A stretch of 64,000 bases of DNA. Origin: Salinicola avicenniae (GTDB taxonomy: Bacteria > Pseudomonadota > Gammaproteobacteria > Pseudomonadales > Halomonadaceae). The stretch lies in assembly GCF_023736115.1 (NCBI RefSeq), contig NZ_JAKQZC010000002.1, positions 1-64,000 on the forward strand, in the 5' to 3' direction. Under the pieces are notes generated by a model. That model was not told the DNA's origin and ran no database searches. It was given only the letters and a program-made list of their open reading frames with translations. A program made the translations under genes and the position numbers. Of the stretch, positions 54,447 to 64,000 are shown piece after piece (positions within the stretch are counted from its first letter, which is position 1; the number at the start of each line of letters is the position of its first letter).

Positions 54447-57400
54447 CTTGCAGTATCCCCCGGTTTCCTCGTGGATACTCGGCGGAGAACTCATCTGTAT
54501 CCGTACAGAACAGGCTATTTGACGATAGTGAACGATCGTCCGAACTCAGCCATTCCCGCTGAAATGCGTTTGGCCGCCAGATCGCTGCGGATAGCCTAGT
54601 CTCGACGTCAAAGGCAAATGCATCCTCATGGCAGGCTTTCGCCCATCCATCAGCCTCAGGCTGATAGCTCATGGCGTTAACCAGATCCTGAAGGAAGTAA
54701 GTACCATAGCTATGGCTGACGGAAATCCTGCCTACTGCCTGATAACCATTCTCCTCACTGTGCTGAACGATCTTCGCCAGCTGGTCGGCTGTCACTAGCT
54801 CCACCTTTTCCGGAGTAGAACCCATGTCACTGGAACTGGCAGCTGGAGACTCGATCAATAACCGGAAGTTTCTGTAGCACTGGCCTTCTGCAAAGCTCAA
54901 CAACTGGTCGACCTCCGCACGATGATCGGCGCGAGCTATCAGTAAAAGCTGGGGCGTCGTCTCGATACGCTCATCTGAACCAATGGTCTCGAACACGCTA
55001 TTGAGGCGGTGAGCATAGGTATGGCCGGAGAACACTTCACGAATACCAGCAAGGCTTCTGCGCCGCCATTCAGCATCATCGTTGAGCAGGGTATGAATAG
55101 CCTCTTCCGCTTCCTTCTCGCTATTCACCAACCATACAGCGTCGGATTCGAACAGCTCGGCAATGCCACGAGCATAGGTGCTCACCACTGGCGTACCACA
55201 AGCCATCAGCTCGAACACTCGACGTGAGAACATGGTCGGCGAATCGGTGACCGAGTTGACGTTAAGGAATACTCGGTAACGGGGGTATTCCTTGCAGAGC
55301 TCGAGATAAGGAAGGCTTCCACGGATGCCATCCTGGTACTCCTCGGGGAATGGGAAAATACCAGTGCCATGGTTACGATCAAAGATATCGAGGCCATGCT
55401 GATTTGCGCTGGCAAGAAGCCACTTCATGGCCTCGCCACGCTCGGCATGTCGATTTCCGTACCAACTTCCGGCGAAGCAGGACCTGGCCAAGCGGCCACT
55501 CAAGGGAGCGGGTTTGTGCAGTGCCGGTTGAGCAGCAAACGGTAAGGCATGGACTGATTGATTGCCTGTCCGTTTGCGGTAGGAGTCGACCATGTTCTGG
55601 TCGGTGGTGAAAATGTGGTCCACAAGGCCTGCGGCTTCCATGAACTTGTCATGATGCACCGGATCTTCCTTGTTCCAGAAAACCGTTGGAACCTTCTCCT
55701 GTCGCGCCCAACCTGCCATTTGTTGAAGTTCCTGGCCGGGCTTGGAGCTGTAGGTACCGACTCGGTACTGCCAACTTCCACCATTCCCCTTCCAGGCGCT
55801 CTCGATGAATACCATGGACGGGGCGTATTTTTTTGCCAGCCCATACCAGTTATCGGGACGAGGCTGAAGCAACCGCAGATCACTGCTGAAACAACCTTCC
55901 GTAAACTCATCCATCACCGCCAGAACGAATGGTTTGCCGTTGTCGGGAGGGACAGGCCAACCCAGTATGCTGATCTCCTGTGCGGCCGGAGATGGTGGAG
56001 TGAACAGCACTTCAGGGGCGCTGGCCGACCCCGGGCTGGCCTTGACGCCGTGGCTCTGTCGCGCAGATCCCGACGCAGCCCGATCAAGACGACGCTGAGC
56101 GGCTTGCGGTAGCGTCAGATGTGCAACTCGATGATACGGAACTCCTAGCCGTGTCGCGGCAGGAACCACGATGTTCCACTTGATGTAGCGTAGCCCGTGG
56201 CGCACATTAATCCGCCAATTCGAGGCGATTGTGCTCGGCCTTTTGAGGCGCCACAACCGTACAGGTAATTTCACTGCATCGACCGCAGATCCAGATGCGG
56301 CTTTTACGTATAGGCCCGCCTTATAAGCGTGACTAGATCTCAGGGCATGAAGCTGTCGGCAAACAGCACGATATTTTGAGTTGGCAGCACGATACCTTGC
56401 GGTAATGTCATCATGACGTGCACTCAACTCTTGGTACTGTTCCCACAACTTATTATGCTCAGCCTCAACAGCTTTCAGTGTAGCTTCCAGTTCTGAAGCC
56501 TGTTGTTGGTTACTGCTATACTGTGCTTCCAGTTCGTTAAACCTTACACTTTTAGTGCCAAGCTCTTCCTGGAGCACCAAGATCTTCTGGTTCGCCTCGT
56601 TCAGGCTCTCCTGTAGCTTGTGAGCGTCATCCAGCTTGCGAATTTCTTTCGTCAGCGCAGCAATTTTTCTGTTGACTGATGTTACGTCGTCGGCAAGACT
56701 CTTGGCATTTTCATCAAACACCATCAATGTATTGATAATCTTATTGGAGCTGAATCGATCAAAATCGGCCGTCTTGTTTTTAGCCTGCTTCTCAAAAACA
56801 AAGAAATCTGCAAAAGACGTATTATTTGGATTTACCGCTGAAAATGGATAGCTATTGGGCACAGCTTCAACTAAAAACCAGTCCGGATACCATCTCTTAA
56901 TATCGTCTAGCACATTCCGAAAACGGACGTATGCAGCAGACTCATTTATTCCTTTACGGCTCCCTTCTTCACTGAAAGCGTTACTGTAAACAATAACAAA
57001 TCTTTTAGAGGTAGAGAAAAGATGCTTCAAATAGTATTCGTATACTTCATCATTGGAAAGATGATAAACCACGTCCAAAGAGAGCGACAGATCCGACTGC
57101 ATTGAAATAGGATCAAAACTCTCAGGCTTGTAGACATAAAAACTCTTTGAAGGGTCGTTATCAAACGTTTGACAGCACTGTTCAATGACCGTTGGGCTAA
57201 TATCCAATCCAGTATACTGTGGGTACTCAGCCAGGGAGAGCTGAGCCCCATCACCGCAGCCAATTTCCAGCACCGAGTGAACATCATTTTTTTTGACAAA
57301 ATGATTCAGAAAATGAGCTTTAAAACGAGCCAGACGCCCGTATGAGCCAGCTCCACTGTTCCTTCCCGATGCGTATCGACTCTCCCAGTACCCTGCGACA

Positions 57401-57804
57401 TCGAAATATTTTTTGTGGCCTAGCTCAATGTGTTCGACAACATAAAACGGACGTTGCTTCGGCTGCCTTGGTGGTAATTTATAACCAATAGCATATAGAC
57501 TATCCTGTATTGACTCAGGCAGTGCCCCGTCTTCCAAGATGAGGATTGGGCGCACACCAGCATTAGCCAGCCTGTCTATAACTTTCTCACTTACTTCGCT
57601 CCAGCCGGAACACAAAATAAGTACACTACACTGGCCTAGATTATTATTCGTATCAGATACACCTGTGTGAAGAGCATCAGGCGGGACTTTCTTAGACAAC
57701 AACTGTAGTAAAAATTCATTGTCGCCAACAAACCAATAGTGCCCACCCAGCCCTAGCTCATCAAGAAATTCACACAGTTCATTTTCTAGACTCAAATTCT
57801 CCAT
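54439..57804 (-). CDS. Methyltransferase - coiled coil - glycosyltransferase multidomain protein
   Basis: This 1121-residue protein starts with a region that looks Rossmann-like (about 1-115). A class I SAM methyltransferase follows (VLEIGCGDGAQLSLAEYP near 178-195, then TGLDIS). After that come a long coiled coil (about 380-480, rich in Gln/Glu/Leu) and a CgeB-like glycosyltransferase with VFLNVNSVTDSPTMFSRRVF and ELMACGTPVVSTYARGI (about 600-960). A short end domain closes it. Such fused enzymes make and cap or methylate surface glycans, with the coiled coil acting as a ruler in some systems (as in WbdD). ATG at 57804 has AGGG 7 bases before; the upstream TTG at 57819 lacks one. Confidence 0.82.
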   Translation of the reverse strand: MENLSLENELCEFLDELGLGGHYWFVGDNEFLLQLLSKKVPPDALHTGVSDTNNNLGQCSVLILCSGWSEVSEKVIDRLANAGVRPILILEDGALPESIQDSLYAIGYKLPPRQPKQRPFYVVEHIELGHKKYFDVAGYWESRYASGRNSGAGSYGRLARFKAHFLNHFVKKNDVHSVLEIGCGDGAQLSLAEYPQYTGLDISPTVIEQCCQTFDNDPSKSFYVYKPESFDPISMQSDLSLSLDVVYHLSNDEVYEYYLKHLFSTSKRFVIVYSNAFSEEGSRKGINESAAYVRFRNVLDDIKRWYPDWFLVEAVPNSYPFSAVNPNNTSFADFFVFEKQAKNKTADFDRFSSNKIINTLMVFDENAKSLADDVTSVNRKIAALTKEIRKLDDAHKLQESLNEANQKILVLQEELGTKSVRFNELEAQYSSNQQQASELEATLKAVEAEHNKLWEQYQELSARHDDITARYRAANSKYRAVCRQLHALRSSHAYKAGLYVKAASGSAVDAVKLPVRLWRLKRPSTIASNWRINVRHGLRYIKWNIVVPAATRLGVPYHRVAHLTLPQAAQRRLDRAASGSARQSHGVKASPGSASAPEVLFTPPSPAAQEISILGWPVPPDNGKPFVLAVMDEFTEGCFSSDLRLLQPRPDNWYGLAKKYAPSMVFIESAWKGNGGSWQYRVGTYSSKPGQELQQMAGWARQEKVPTVFWNKEDPVHHDKFMEAAGLVDHIFTTDQNMVDSYRKRTGNQSVHALPFAAQPALHKPAPLSGRLARSCFAGSWYGNRHAERGEAMKWLLASANQHGLDIFDRNHGTGIFPFPEEYQDGIRGSLPYLELCKEYPRYRVFLNVNSVTDSPTMFSRRVFELMACGTPVVSTYARGIAELFESDAVWLVNSEKEAEEAIHTLLNDDAEWRRRSLAGIREVFSGHTYAHRLNSVFETIGSDERIETTPQLLLIARADHRAEVDQLLSFAEGQCYRNFRLLIESPAASSSDMGSTPEKVELVTADQLAKIVQHSEENGYQAVGRISVSHSYGTYFLQDLVNAMSYQPEADGWAKACHEDAFAFDVETRLSAAIWRPNAFQREWLSSDDRSLSSNSLFCTDTDEFSAEYPRGNRGILQDV

Positions 57805-57833
57805 TACAACCCTGCCCAATTATGATTTATATG

Positions 57834-59117
57834 TCAGACGGACCAAATACCACGGCTGTCGATAAGGTAGCCCTCATCAAGCGATTGCGGTTCGATGTTC
57901 TTGAACTGCTTGTGATCTACTAGCAGAACGATGACATCAGCACTTTCAATCGCATACGCGGTGGTAACCAGTCTGCATCCATTTAGTTTATCAGCAGGCA
58001 GCGCGTCTATATTAGGTTCAACAATCAGCGTCTGGCCCGGGTTGGAAGCCGCGATTTTCTGCGTAATGGCAAGTGCCGGACTTTCACGCAGGTCGTCGAT
58101 ATCCGGCTTGAAAGCCAGACCGAAACAGGCGATGGAAACTTCTTTTGCGGTTTTATCGGAGTTGGCCGACAAGAACTTGCCTACTGCCTCGCTTACCTTG
58201 TCGACCACCCACTGTGGCTTGCCATCGTTCACTTCGCGCGCCGTACGAATCAGCCGAGCCTCGTCTGGCGTCTCGCTGACGATGAACCACGGGTCGACGG
58301 CGATGCAGTGGCCGCCAACCCCGGGGCCAGGCTGCAGAATATTGACACGAGGGTGGCGATTCGCGAGGCGGATCAGCTCCCAGACGTTGATATCCAGCTT
58401 ATCGCAGATAATAGAAAGCTCATTGGCGAAGGCGATGTTCACGTCACGAAAGCTGTTTTCGGTGAGCTTGGCCATCTCTGCAGTGCGCGCCGTGGTGGTG
58501 ATGCACTCACCTTCCACGAATATCTTGTAGAGATCTGTTGCCGCTAGGGAACACTTGGCGGTCATGCCCCCTATTACACGGTCGTTTTCCACCAGCTCAC
58601 GAATCACGTGGCCCGGCAATACACGCTCGGGGCAATGGGCAACGCGAATGTCCGAATCCTCGCCGTGTGTCTGCGGGAAAGTCAGGTCTGGCCGCGCCTC
58701 GGCCAGCCAACCAGCCATGCTTTCTGTCGCGCCCACCGGCGAGGTCGATTCCAGAATGACCAAGTCACCTTTTTTGAGTACGGGCGCGATAGATTGACTG
58801 GCGGCCCGAATATAGGTCAGGTCCGGTTCGTGACTGCTATGTTCGGGGTTGGTCTTGAATGGGGTCGGCACAGCAATCAGAAAAGCATCTGCCGGTTCGG
58901 GTGTCGTCGTTGCCTTGAGATAATCTTGCTTAACGGCAGCATGAACGATCATGTCGAGTTCGGGCTCGACGATGTGAATCTCGCCTTTGTTGATTGTATT
59001 AACGGCCTGTTCGTTCACATCGACGCCAATGACTTTTTTCCGGCGAGAAGCGATAACAGCTGCCGTGGGCAAGCCGATGTAGCCGAGACCAACAACTGAA
59101 ATAGTATCAAATTCCAC
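57834..59117 (-). CDS. wecC: UDP-N-acetyl-D-mannosamine dehydrogenase WecC
   Basis: This enzyme oxidises UDP-ManNAc to UDP-ManNAcA, a uronic amino sugar donor. It is 427 residues: an NAD-binding VVGLGYIGLPTAAVIASRRK, ESTSPVGATE, and the catalytic Cys in QPGPGVGGHCIAVDPWF (near 262). I chose the GTG at 59117, which has AGGAG 8 bases before; a TTG at 59135 is less likely. It follows wecB by 36 bases. Confidence 0.95.
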   Translation of the reverse strand: MEFDTISVVGLGYIGLPTAAVIASRRKKVIGVDVNEQAVNTINKGEIHIVEPELDMIVHAAVKQDYLKATTTPEPADAFLIAVPTPFKTNPEHSSHEPDLTYIRAASQSIAPVLKKGDLVILESTSPVGATESMAGWLAEARPDLTFPQTHGEDSDIRVAHCPERVLPGHVIRELVENDRVIGGMTAKCSLAATDLYKIFVEGECITTTARTAEMAKLTENSFRDVNIAFANELSIICDKLDINVWELIRLANRHPRVNILQPGPGVGGHCIAVDPWFIVSETPDEARLIRTAREVNDGKPQWVVDKVSEAVGKFLSANSDKTAKEVSIACFGLAFKPDIDDLRESPALAITQKIAASNPGQTLIVEPNIDALPADKLNGCRLVTTAYAIESADVIVLLVDHKQFKNIEPQSLDEGYLIDSRGIWSV

Positions 59118-59153
59118 TGGAACAACTCCTAGCAATAATTTAAAGATAGATAC

Positions 59154-60278
59154 TCAACGCTGGGCAAGAATGTCACGAATTCGCTGGCAGGATTTGCCAT
59201 CACCATACGGGTTATGGGCATAGCTCATCGCTTCATACGCATCCTGATCGGTCAGCAGGCTCTGAAGTTCGCCGACGATGGTATCTACATCGGTACCCAC
59301 GAGCTTGACCGTGCCAGCCTGTACCGCTTCGGGACGTTCAGTGGTCTCGCGCATCACCAGCACTGGTTTGCCAAGAGAAGGGGCTTCTTCTTGAATACCG
59401 CCAGAATCCGTCAGGATGATATCGGCCTGGTTCATCAGATACACAAAAGGCAGATAATCCAATGGCTCGATCAGATGTACGTTATCGACGTCGCTTAAGA
59501 ACTTTTTCACCGGTGTTCTGACATTTGGATTCAGATGGACTGGATAAACGATCTGCGTATCAGGATTACTGACCGCCGTATCATGCAGCGCCTTGCAAAT
59601 CCGTTCGAACCCACCACCAAAACTTTCGCGTCGGTGCCCAGTTACCAGTATCAGCTTCTTGTCCCGCTGCAAGAAATCGAACTGTTGTGAGAAACGTTGT
59701 TGATACGCCGGTTCCGTCTCGAGTTTGCGCACGACATCCAGCAAGGCGTCGATGACGGTATTGCCGGTAACATGCACCTTAGCTGTCGGCACTCCCTCTT
59801 CGAGCAAGTTCTGCCGCGAACGCTCGGTCGGCGCAAAGTGAAGCTCGGCCAGGGCGCCAGTCAACTTGCGGTTGGCCTCTTCCGGCCAGGGTGAATAAAT
59901 GTTGCCGGTTCTAAGCCCTGCTTCCACATGCGCCACGGGAATCTGCTGGTAATAGGCAGCCAACGTTGTCGCCAAGGTCGTCGCCGTATCCCCGTGGACC
60001 AGTACGATGTCCGGCTTAACCTCGGCCAAAACGGTTTTCATACCTTGCAGGATTGCCGTTGTGACATCAGTAAGGTCCTGACCGGGTTTCATGATGTTGA
60101 GGTCGTGGTCGGGAACGAGAGAAAACAGATCCAGTACCTGGTCAAGCATTTCGCGGTGCTGTCCGGTAACGCAAACCTTGGCGTCAAAACGTTGATCACA
60201 GGCCAGCGAGAGCGCGAGTGGCGCCATTTTGATGGCCTCCGGGCGAGTACCAAATACGCATAGTGTCTTAATGGTCAT
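59154..60278 (-). CDS. wecB: UDP-N-acetylglucosamine 2-epimerase WecB
   Basis: This non-hydrolysing epimerase turns UDP-GlcNAc into UDP-ManNAc for WecC. It is 374 residues: [17 protein letters not shown] at the N-terminus, [34 protein letters not shown], and [20 protein letters not shown] in the C-terminal domain, all complete. AAGGG stands just before the ATG. It is the first of the wecB-wecC pair. Confidence 0.97.
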   Translation of the reverse strand: MTIKTLCVFGTRPEAIKMAPLALSLACDQRFDAKVCVTGQHREMLDQVLDLFSLVPDHDLNIMKPGQDLTDVTTAILQGMKTVLAEVKPDIVLVHGDTATTLATTLAAYYQQIPVAHVEAGLRTGNIYSPWPEEANRKLTGALAELHFAPTERSRQNLLEEGVPTAKVHVTGNTVIDALLDVVRKLETEPAYQQRFSQQFDFLQRDKKLILVTGHRRESFGGGFERICKALHDTAVSNPDTQIVYPVHLNPNVRTPVKKFLSDVDNVHLIEPLDYLPFVYLMNQADIILTDSGGIQEEAPSLGKPVLVMRETTERPEAVQAGTVKLVGTDVDTIVGELQSLLTDQDAYEAMSYAHNPYGDGKSCQRIRDILAQR

Positions 60279-60335
60279 AATCCCTTGAGCATTATTTATG
60301 TAGAGAAAACTTCTTTAGTTAAATTATCGCAAAAG

Positions 60336-62192
60336 CTATTCGACGGTCACGGATTTGGCAAGGTTCCGAGGTTTGTCGACATCGGTGCCCTTCACTAAGG
60401 CAACATGATAAGCCAGTAACTGCAGGGGTACGCTGTAGACGATGGGTGCGATCCAATCGTCCACCTTGGGTAGGCAGACATTCGTCACGTTGTCATTATC
60501 TTTAAAGTGGGCTTCTTCACAGACGAAATTAATCAGTTGCCCGCCTCGCGCTTGTACTTCCTGCAGGTTGCTTTTCAGCTTTTCCAGTAGCTCGTTGCTC
60601 GGTGCCACTGTGACGACGGGCATTTCTTCATCGACGAGCGCCAGCGGGCCGTGTTTAAGCTCCCCCGCCGCATAGGCTTCGGCGTGAATGTAGGAAATTT
60701 CCTTGAGCTTGAGCGCCCCTTCCATTGCCACGGGGTAATGGGTGCCCCGGCCCAAGAACAGTGTGTGGTGCTTATTGGCGAAATACGCGGCCAGGCGTTC
60801 AATGGCCGGCTCGAGCGCTAGCACGCTGGCCACGTGATCCGGTAATGATCTCAAGGCATTGATGAGCTCGACTCGGCTCGCGGCTGGCATTTGTGCTTGG
60901 CCGATAACAGCGGTAAGCCATAGCAATACAGCCAGTTGAGTCGTAAAGGCCTTAGTCGAGGCAACGCCGATCTCCGGGCCGGCGTTCGTCAATAACCGGT
61001 AGTCAGACTCTCTGACCAGTGAACTGCCAGGAACGTTGCAAATCGCCAGTGAAGCCAGATAGCCCTTCGTCTTGGCAAAGCGTAGGGCCGCCAAAGTATC
61101 CGCCGTCTCGCCCGATTGCGAAATGGTCACAAATAGGGTGTTTTCGGGTACCACCACTTGGCGATACCGAAACTCACTGGCGACTTCGACTGAGCATGGC
61201 ACGCCTGCTAACGCTTCCAGCCAATAACGGGCGACGAGCCCCGCATGATAGCTCGTCCCGCACGAAACGATCTGAACCTGCTTGACGCACCTCAGTATAT
61301 TTTCGGCATTCGGCCCAAGACTGGAGGCAAGCAGCTCGCCGGCCTGTCCGAATTTACCGGCTAGAGAGTCGCGCAGTGCCCGGGGCTGTTCGTGGATTTC
61401 CTTGAGCATGAAATGCCGGAATTCCCCCCTGTCAGCAGCGTGATCACCATGCTCGTAACGAACGATAGGACGTTCGACTTCTACCATGCCGGACTCAGAG
61501 AGCGAGTAAATACGCTTTTCGTCCCGCGTGACTAGCGCGTAGTCCCCCTCTTCCAAGTAGATAAAGCGATCGGTCACTTGGAGCAACGCGAGAGGATCGG
61601 AACCAATAAAGTGCTCTTCACTCCCTTCACCAATCACCAGTGGGCTTCCCACTTTGGCACACAAGAGAGCTCCAGGATGTTCTGTATGTAAAATCGACAG
61701 TGCATAGGCTCCCTGTAGTGCTTCAAGTGTCTCGCGGAAAGCCCGTATTAAACGCTCGTCATTCGGTTCCGTATTGACTAGTTGGTAATGATAATGAAAG
61801 AGATGGGCGACTACCTCAGTATCGGTATCTGACGCGAATACATAACCATGCGCCGCCAATTGGTCGCGGAGCCGTTCGTGGTTCTCGATGATACCATTAT
61901 GAACGACAGCGACATCCGTACCGGACATTTGAGGGTGAGCATTGTCCACGCTCGGTTTACCATGGGTTGCCCATCGAGTGTGAGCAATACCGATCTGACC
62001 ACTGAGCTCACTGGATTGGAGCTTGGCTTCAAGCCCGGCCACCTTGCCAATCTCACGTTCTCGTTGTAGTCGGTTCTGATGAATTACCGCGACGCCCGCA
62101 GAGTCATAGCCACGATATTCCAGCCGTTTCAAGCCCTCCAGCAGGATAGGAGTTACGTTGCGAGGGCTAATGGCGCCAACAATTCCGCACAT
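60336..62192 (-). CDS. glmS: Glucosamine-fructose-6-phosphate aminotransferase GlmS
   Basis: GlmS makes glucosamine-6-phosphate from fructose-6-phosphate and glutamine, the first step to UDP-GlcNAc. It is 618 residues: N-terminal glutaminase with nucleophile Cys2 (MCGIVGAISPRN) and CTG-type motifs HTRWATHG, then two SIS sugar-isomerase domains (SCGTSYHAGLVARYW, TISQSGETADTLAALR). The end KSVTVE is the normal C-terminus. Its position between cysNC and wecB suggests a pathway copy that lifts amino-sugar supply; a housekeeping copy elsewhere is likely but not visible. Confidence 0.97.
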   Translation of the reverse strand: MCGIVGAISPRNVTPILLEGLKRLEYRGYDSAGVAVIHQNRLQREREIGKVAGLEAKLQSSELSGQIGIAHTRWATHGKPSVDNAHPQMSGTDVAVVHNGIIENHERLRDQLAAHGYVFASDTDTEVVAHLFHYHYQLVNTEPNDERLIRAFRETLEALQGAYALSILHTEHPGALLCAKVGSPLVIGEGSEEHFIGSDPLALLQVTDRFIYLEEGDYALVTRDEKRIYSLSESGMVEVERPIVRYEHGDHAADRGEFRHFMLKEIHEQPRALRDSLAGKFGQAGELLASSLGPNAENILRCVKQVQIVSCGTSYHAGLVARYWLEALAGVPCSVEVASEFRYRQVVVPENTLFVTISQSGETADTLAALRFAKTKGYLASLAICNVPGSSLVRESDYRLLTNAGPEIGVASTKAFTTQLAVLLWLTAVIGQAQMPAASRVELINALRSLPDHVASVLALEPAIERLAAYFANKHHTLFLGRGTHYPVAMEGALKLKEISYIHAEAYAAGELKHGPLALVDEEMPVVTVAPSNELLEKLKSNLQEVQARGGQLINFVCEEAHFKDNDNVTNVCLPKVDDWIAPIVYSVPLQLLAYHVALVKGTDVDKPRNLAKSVTVE

Positions 62193-62214
62193 AAAGATTA
62201 TGTTTCCTGAAGAC

Positions 62215-64000
62215 TTAGATTTTTTTCAATAAACCGGCAATTAACTCGGCTTGACTGGCTTCGGTCGTTTTCAGGGTCGCCTCGGCGCCTGTCGGCACTT
62301 CGTAGGGACTGCTGATACCGGTAAAGTCCTGGATCTTGCCTTCCCGCGCCTTCTGGTAGAGGCCCTTGGGATCGCGTTGCTCGCAGATATCCAGCGGAGT
62401 ATCGACGTGAACCTCGATGAAGTCGCCCTCGTCGAACAGCGCCCTCACCTCCTCGCGATCCTTGCGGAACGGTGAGATAAACGCGGTGATGACGATGATA
62501 CCGGCCTCGGCGAATAGCCTGGCGATTTCCCCGACACGACGAATGTTTTCGGCGCGATCGGTATCGTTCATGCCGAGATCCTTGCACAGCCCATGGCGGA
62601 TATTGTCGCCATCCAGCAGCATGGTGTGATAACCGCGCCGGTTGAGTTCGACGTCCAGTGCGTTGGCCAAGGTCGATTTGCCGGAGCCGGAGTAACCGGT
62701 GAACCAGATACACTTGCCCGTGTGGCCCTTGATCTGCGCGCGCATGGCGGGCGTCACGCTGGAACGATTCCAGACCACATCCGCCTTGCTGTCGTGCGTG
62801 CGGTACTCGTAGGGCAGCTCGCTCTCATCGCTACGATGAATCATGCCCGCCCCGACGGTCACGTTGGTCAGGCGGTCGATCACGATAAAGGCGCCGGTAC
62901 CCGGGCTGGTGCGGTAGTCGTCGATCGGTACGGGCGCGGTCAGTTCGACCCGGCAGCGGCCGATGGCATTCAGGTCCAGCTGGTCGGCATGACGCTGTTC
63001 CAGCGTGTTGACGTCGACCTGATAGTCGATGGCGGCGACCTTGCCGGCCAGCTCCCGCGTGGCAAGCTTGAGATCGTAGAGCTTGCCGGGCTCCAGCGGG
63101 CTCTCGTGCATCCAGACGATATCCGCTTCGAAGGCGGAGGCCATGGGCACGGCTTCGTCTTCCCCCACCAGCCAGTCGCCGCGAGAGATGTCGATCTCAT
63201 CACGCAACGTTACGGTGATCGCCTGACCGGGATACGCCGCCTCCAGATTGCCATCATAGGTCACTATACTGGCAATTTCGCTCGTCTTGCCGGAAGGCAA
63301 TGCACGCACCCGGAGACCGGGCTTCAGGATGCCCGCTTCCAGCGTGCCGCAGTAGCCGCGGAAGTCGAGGTTCGGGCGGTTGACGTACTGCACCGGCAGG
63401 CGCAGGTCGGAAAGGTTCGAATCATGGGCGATCTCGACCGTTTCCAGCAGCTCGAGCAGCGCAGGTCCGGCATACCAGCCCATGTGCTCACTCTTGTTGA
63501 CGACGTTGTCGCCCTCCAGCGCCGACATCGGCACATAACGAATGTCGCGCGCCTTGAGCCGCTCGGCGACTTCACCGTATTCGGCGACGATCTCGTCGAA
63601 GCGCTGCTGCGAGTAGTCGACCAGATCCATCTTGTTGACCGCGATCACCAGGTGCTGGATGCCCAGCAGATCGGCAATGAAGCTGTGGCGACGGGTCTGC
63701 GTCTGCACGCCGTAGCGGGCATCGATCAGAATCACCGCCAGGCTCGCGGTCGAGGCGCCGGTCGCCATGTTGCGGGTGTACTGCTCGTGGCCCGGGGTGT
63801 CGGCGATGATGAACTTGCGCTTGTCGGTCGAGAAGAATCGATAGGCGACATCGATGGTGATGCCCTGCTCGCGCTCCGACTGCAGGCCGTCGACCAGCAG
63901 CGCCAGGTCGACCTTGTCGCCGGTGGTGCCGCTGGACTTCGAGGCCTGGGTGATGGCGGCAAGCTGATCTTCGTAGATCATCTTGGAGTCGTGCAGCAGG
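62215..64000 (-). CDS. cysN: Bifunctional CysN/CysC (ATP sulfurylase GTPase + APS kinase), 5' end cut off
   Basis: The visible 594 residues hold most of a CysN GTPase ([14 protein letters not shown], then NKMDL) with its beta-barrel domains. A complete C-terminal APS kinase domain follows (Walker [10 protein letters not shown], then [17 protein letters not shown] and [12 protein letters not shown]). The two parts make APS and then PAPS, the sulfate donor of sulfotransferases, which is the key supply for the enzyme at 49.7-50.6 kb. The start and P-loop lie beyond the right edge. The gene is 22 bases before glmS, so it heads or nearly heads the leftward polysaccharide operon. Confidence 0.96.
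   Translation of the reverse strand, partial: LLHDSKMIYEDQLAAITQASKSSGTTGDKVDLALLVDGLQSEREQGITIDVAYRFFSTDKRKFIIADTPGHEQYTRNMATGASTASLAVILIDARYGVQTQTRRHSFIADLLGIQHLVIAVNKMDLVDYSQQRFDEIVAEYGEVAERLKARDIRYVPMSALEGDNVVNKSEHMGWYAGPALLELLETVEIAHDSNLSDLRLPVQYVNRPNLDFRGYCGTLEAGILKPGLRVRALPSGKTSEIASIVTYDGNLEAAYPGQAITVTLRDEIDISRGDWLVGEDEAVPMASAFEADIVWMHESPLEPGKLYDLKLATRELAGKVAAIDYQVDVNTLEQRHADQLDLNAIGRCRVELTAPVPIDDYRTSPGTGAFIVIDRLTNVTVGAGMIHRSDESELPYEYRTHDSKADVVWNRSSVTPAMRAQIKGHTGKCIWFTGYSGSGKSTLANALDVELNRRGYHTMLLDGDNIRHGLCKDLGMNDTDRAENIRRVGEIARLFAEAGIIVITAFISPFRKDREEVRALFDEGDFIEVHVDTPLDICEQRDPKGLYQKAREGKIQDFTGISSPYEVPTGAEATLKTTEASQAELIAGLLKKI
63885..63999 (-). repeat. Direct repeat copy B, inside cysNC
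   Basis: These 115 bases are identical to bases 1-115, in the same orientation, and end at a single synonymous difference at 64000. The two copies lie 63.9 kb apart. Identity of this length at both codon and third-base level implies recent duplication or gene conversion. Confidence 0.97.

Overview
The window looks like chromosomal DNA from a GC-rich, Gram-negative gammaproteobacterium, most likely a halophile of the Halomonadaceae (Halomonas / Salinicola / Chromohalobacter type). This rests on the protein families, the gene order style and the outer-membrane export machinery; the genus cannot be fixed from the sequence alone. Most of the window is strongly GC-rich (a 60-base line at 30001 is about 72% G+C), but the polysaccharide block from about 42.7 to 58 kb is much more AT-rich (a line at 50161 is about 27% G+C), which suggests transfer.

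The two ends carry two halves of one theme: making, sulfating and exporting a surface polysaccharide. Left block, minus strand, 9.3 kb down to 1: wza-wzb-wzc (export and length control), an SLC13-type sulfate permease, a Wzx-type flippase, cysQ (PAP phosphatase), cysD and the start of cysN. These are closely spaced in one orientation. An RfaH-type ops / JUMPstart element lies about 100 bases before wza. Divergently, 10.2-14.3 kb carries a gfcABCD (yjbEFGH) set of group-4-capsule type. Right block, minus strand, 64 kb down to 39.7 kb: cysNC (APS/PAPS synthesis), glmS, wecB, wecC (UDP-ManNAcA), a methyltransferase-coiled-coil-glycosyltransferase, a double glycosyltransferase, a heparinase II/III-like protein, a PAPS-type sulfotransferase, a membrane protein with a degenerate kinase-like tail, two GT4 glycosyltransferases, an initiating phosphoglycosyltransferase, a Wzy/O-antigen-ligase-like polymerase, ugd (UDP-GlcA) and manC (GDP-Man). 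Together they make a plausible complete Wzx/Wzy pathway for a sulfated, uronate-containing polysaccharide: sulfate uptake, ATP sulfurylase, APS kinase, sulfotransferase, then PAP removal by CysQ.

The middle (14.4-39.6 kb) is ordinary chromosome. It holds alkylation repair (Ada/AlkA fusion, ogt), a chemoreceptor, an orphan OmpR-type regulator, DUF523, a DUF2946 + PepSY pair, a molybdate regulator and transporter (modE-like, modABC), and a RutR-like TetR regulator divergent from a purine catabolic operon xdhABC-guaD. Next come a CoA-transferase / HMG-CoA-lyase-like pair with a divergent LysR regulator and a TctC-type binding protein, and finally an MscS channel. Molybdate uptake beside the molybdenum enzyme xanthine dehydrogenase makes functional sense.

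The first 115 bases are repeated exactly, in the same orientation, at 63885-63999. They are the 5' part of two cysN-type genes, so the polysaccharide region is bracketed by direct copies of a sulfate-activation gene.
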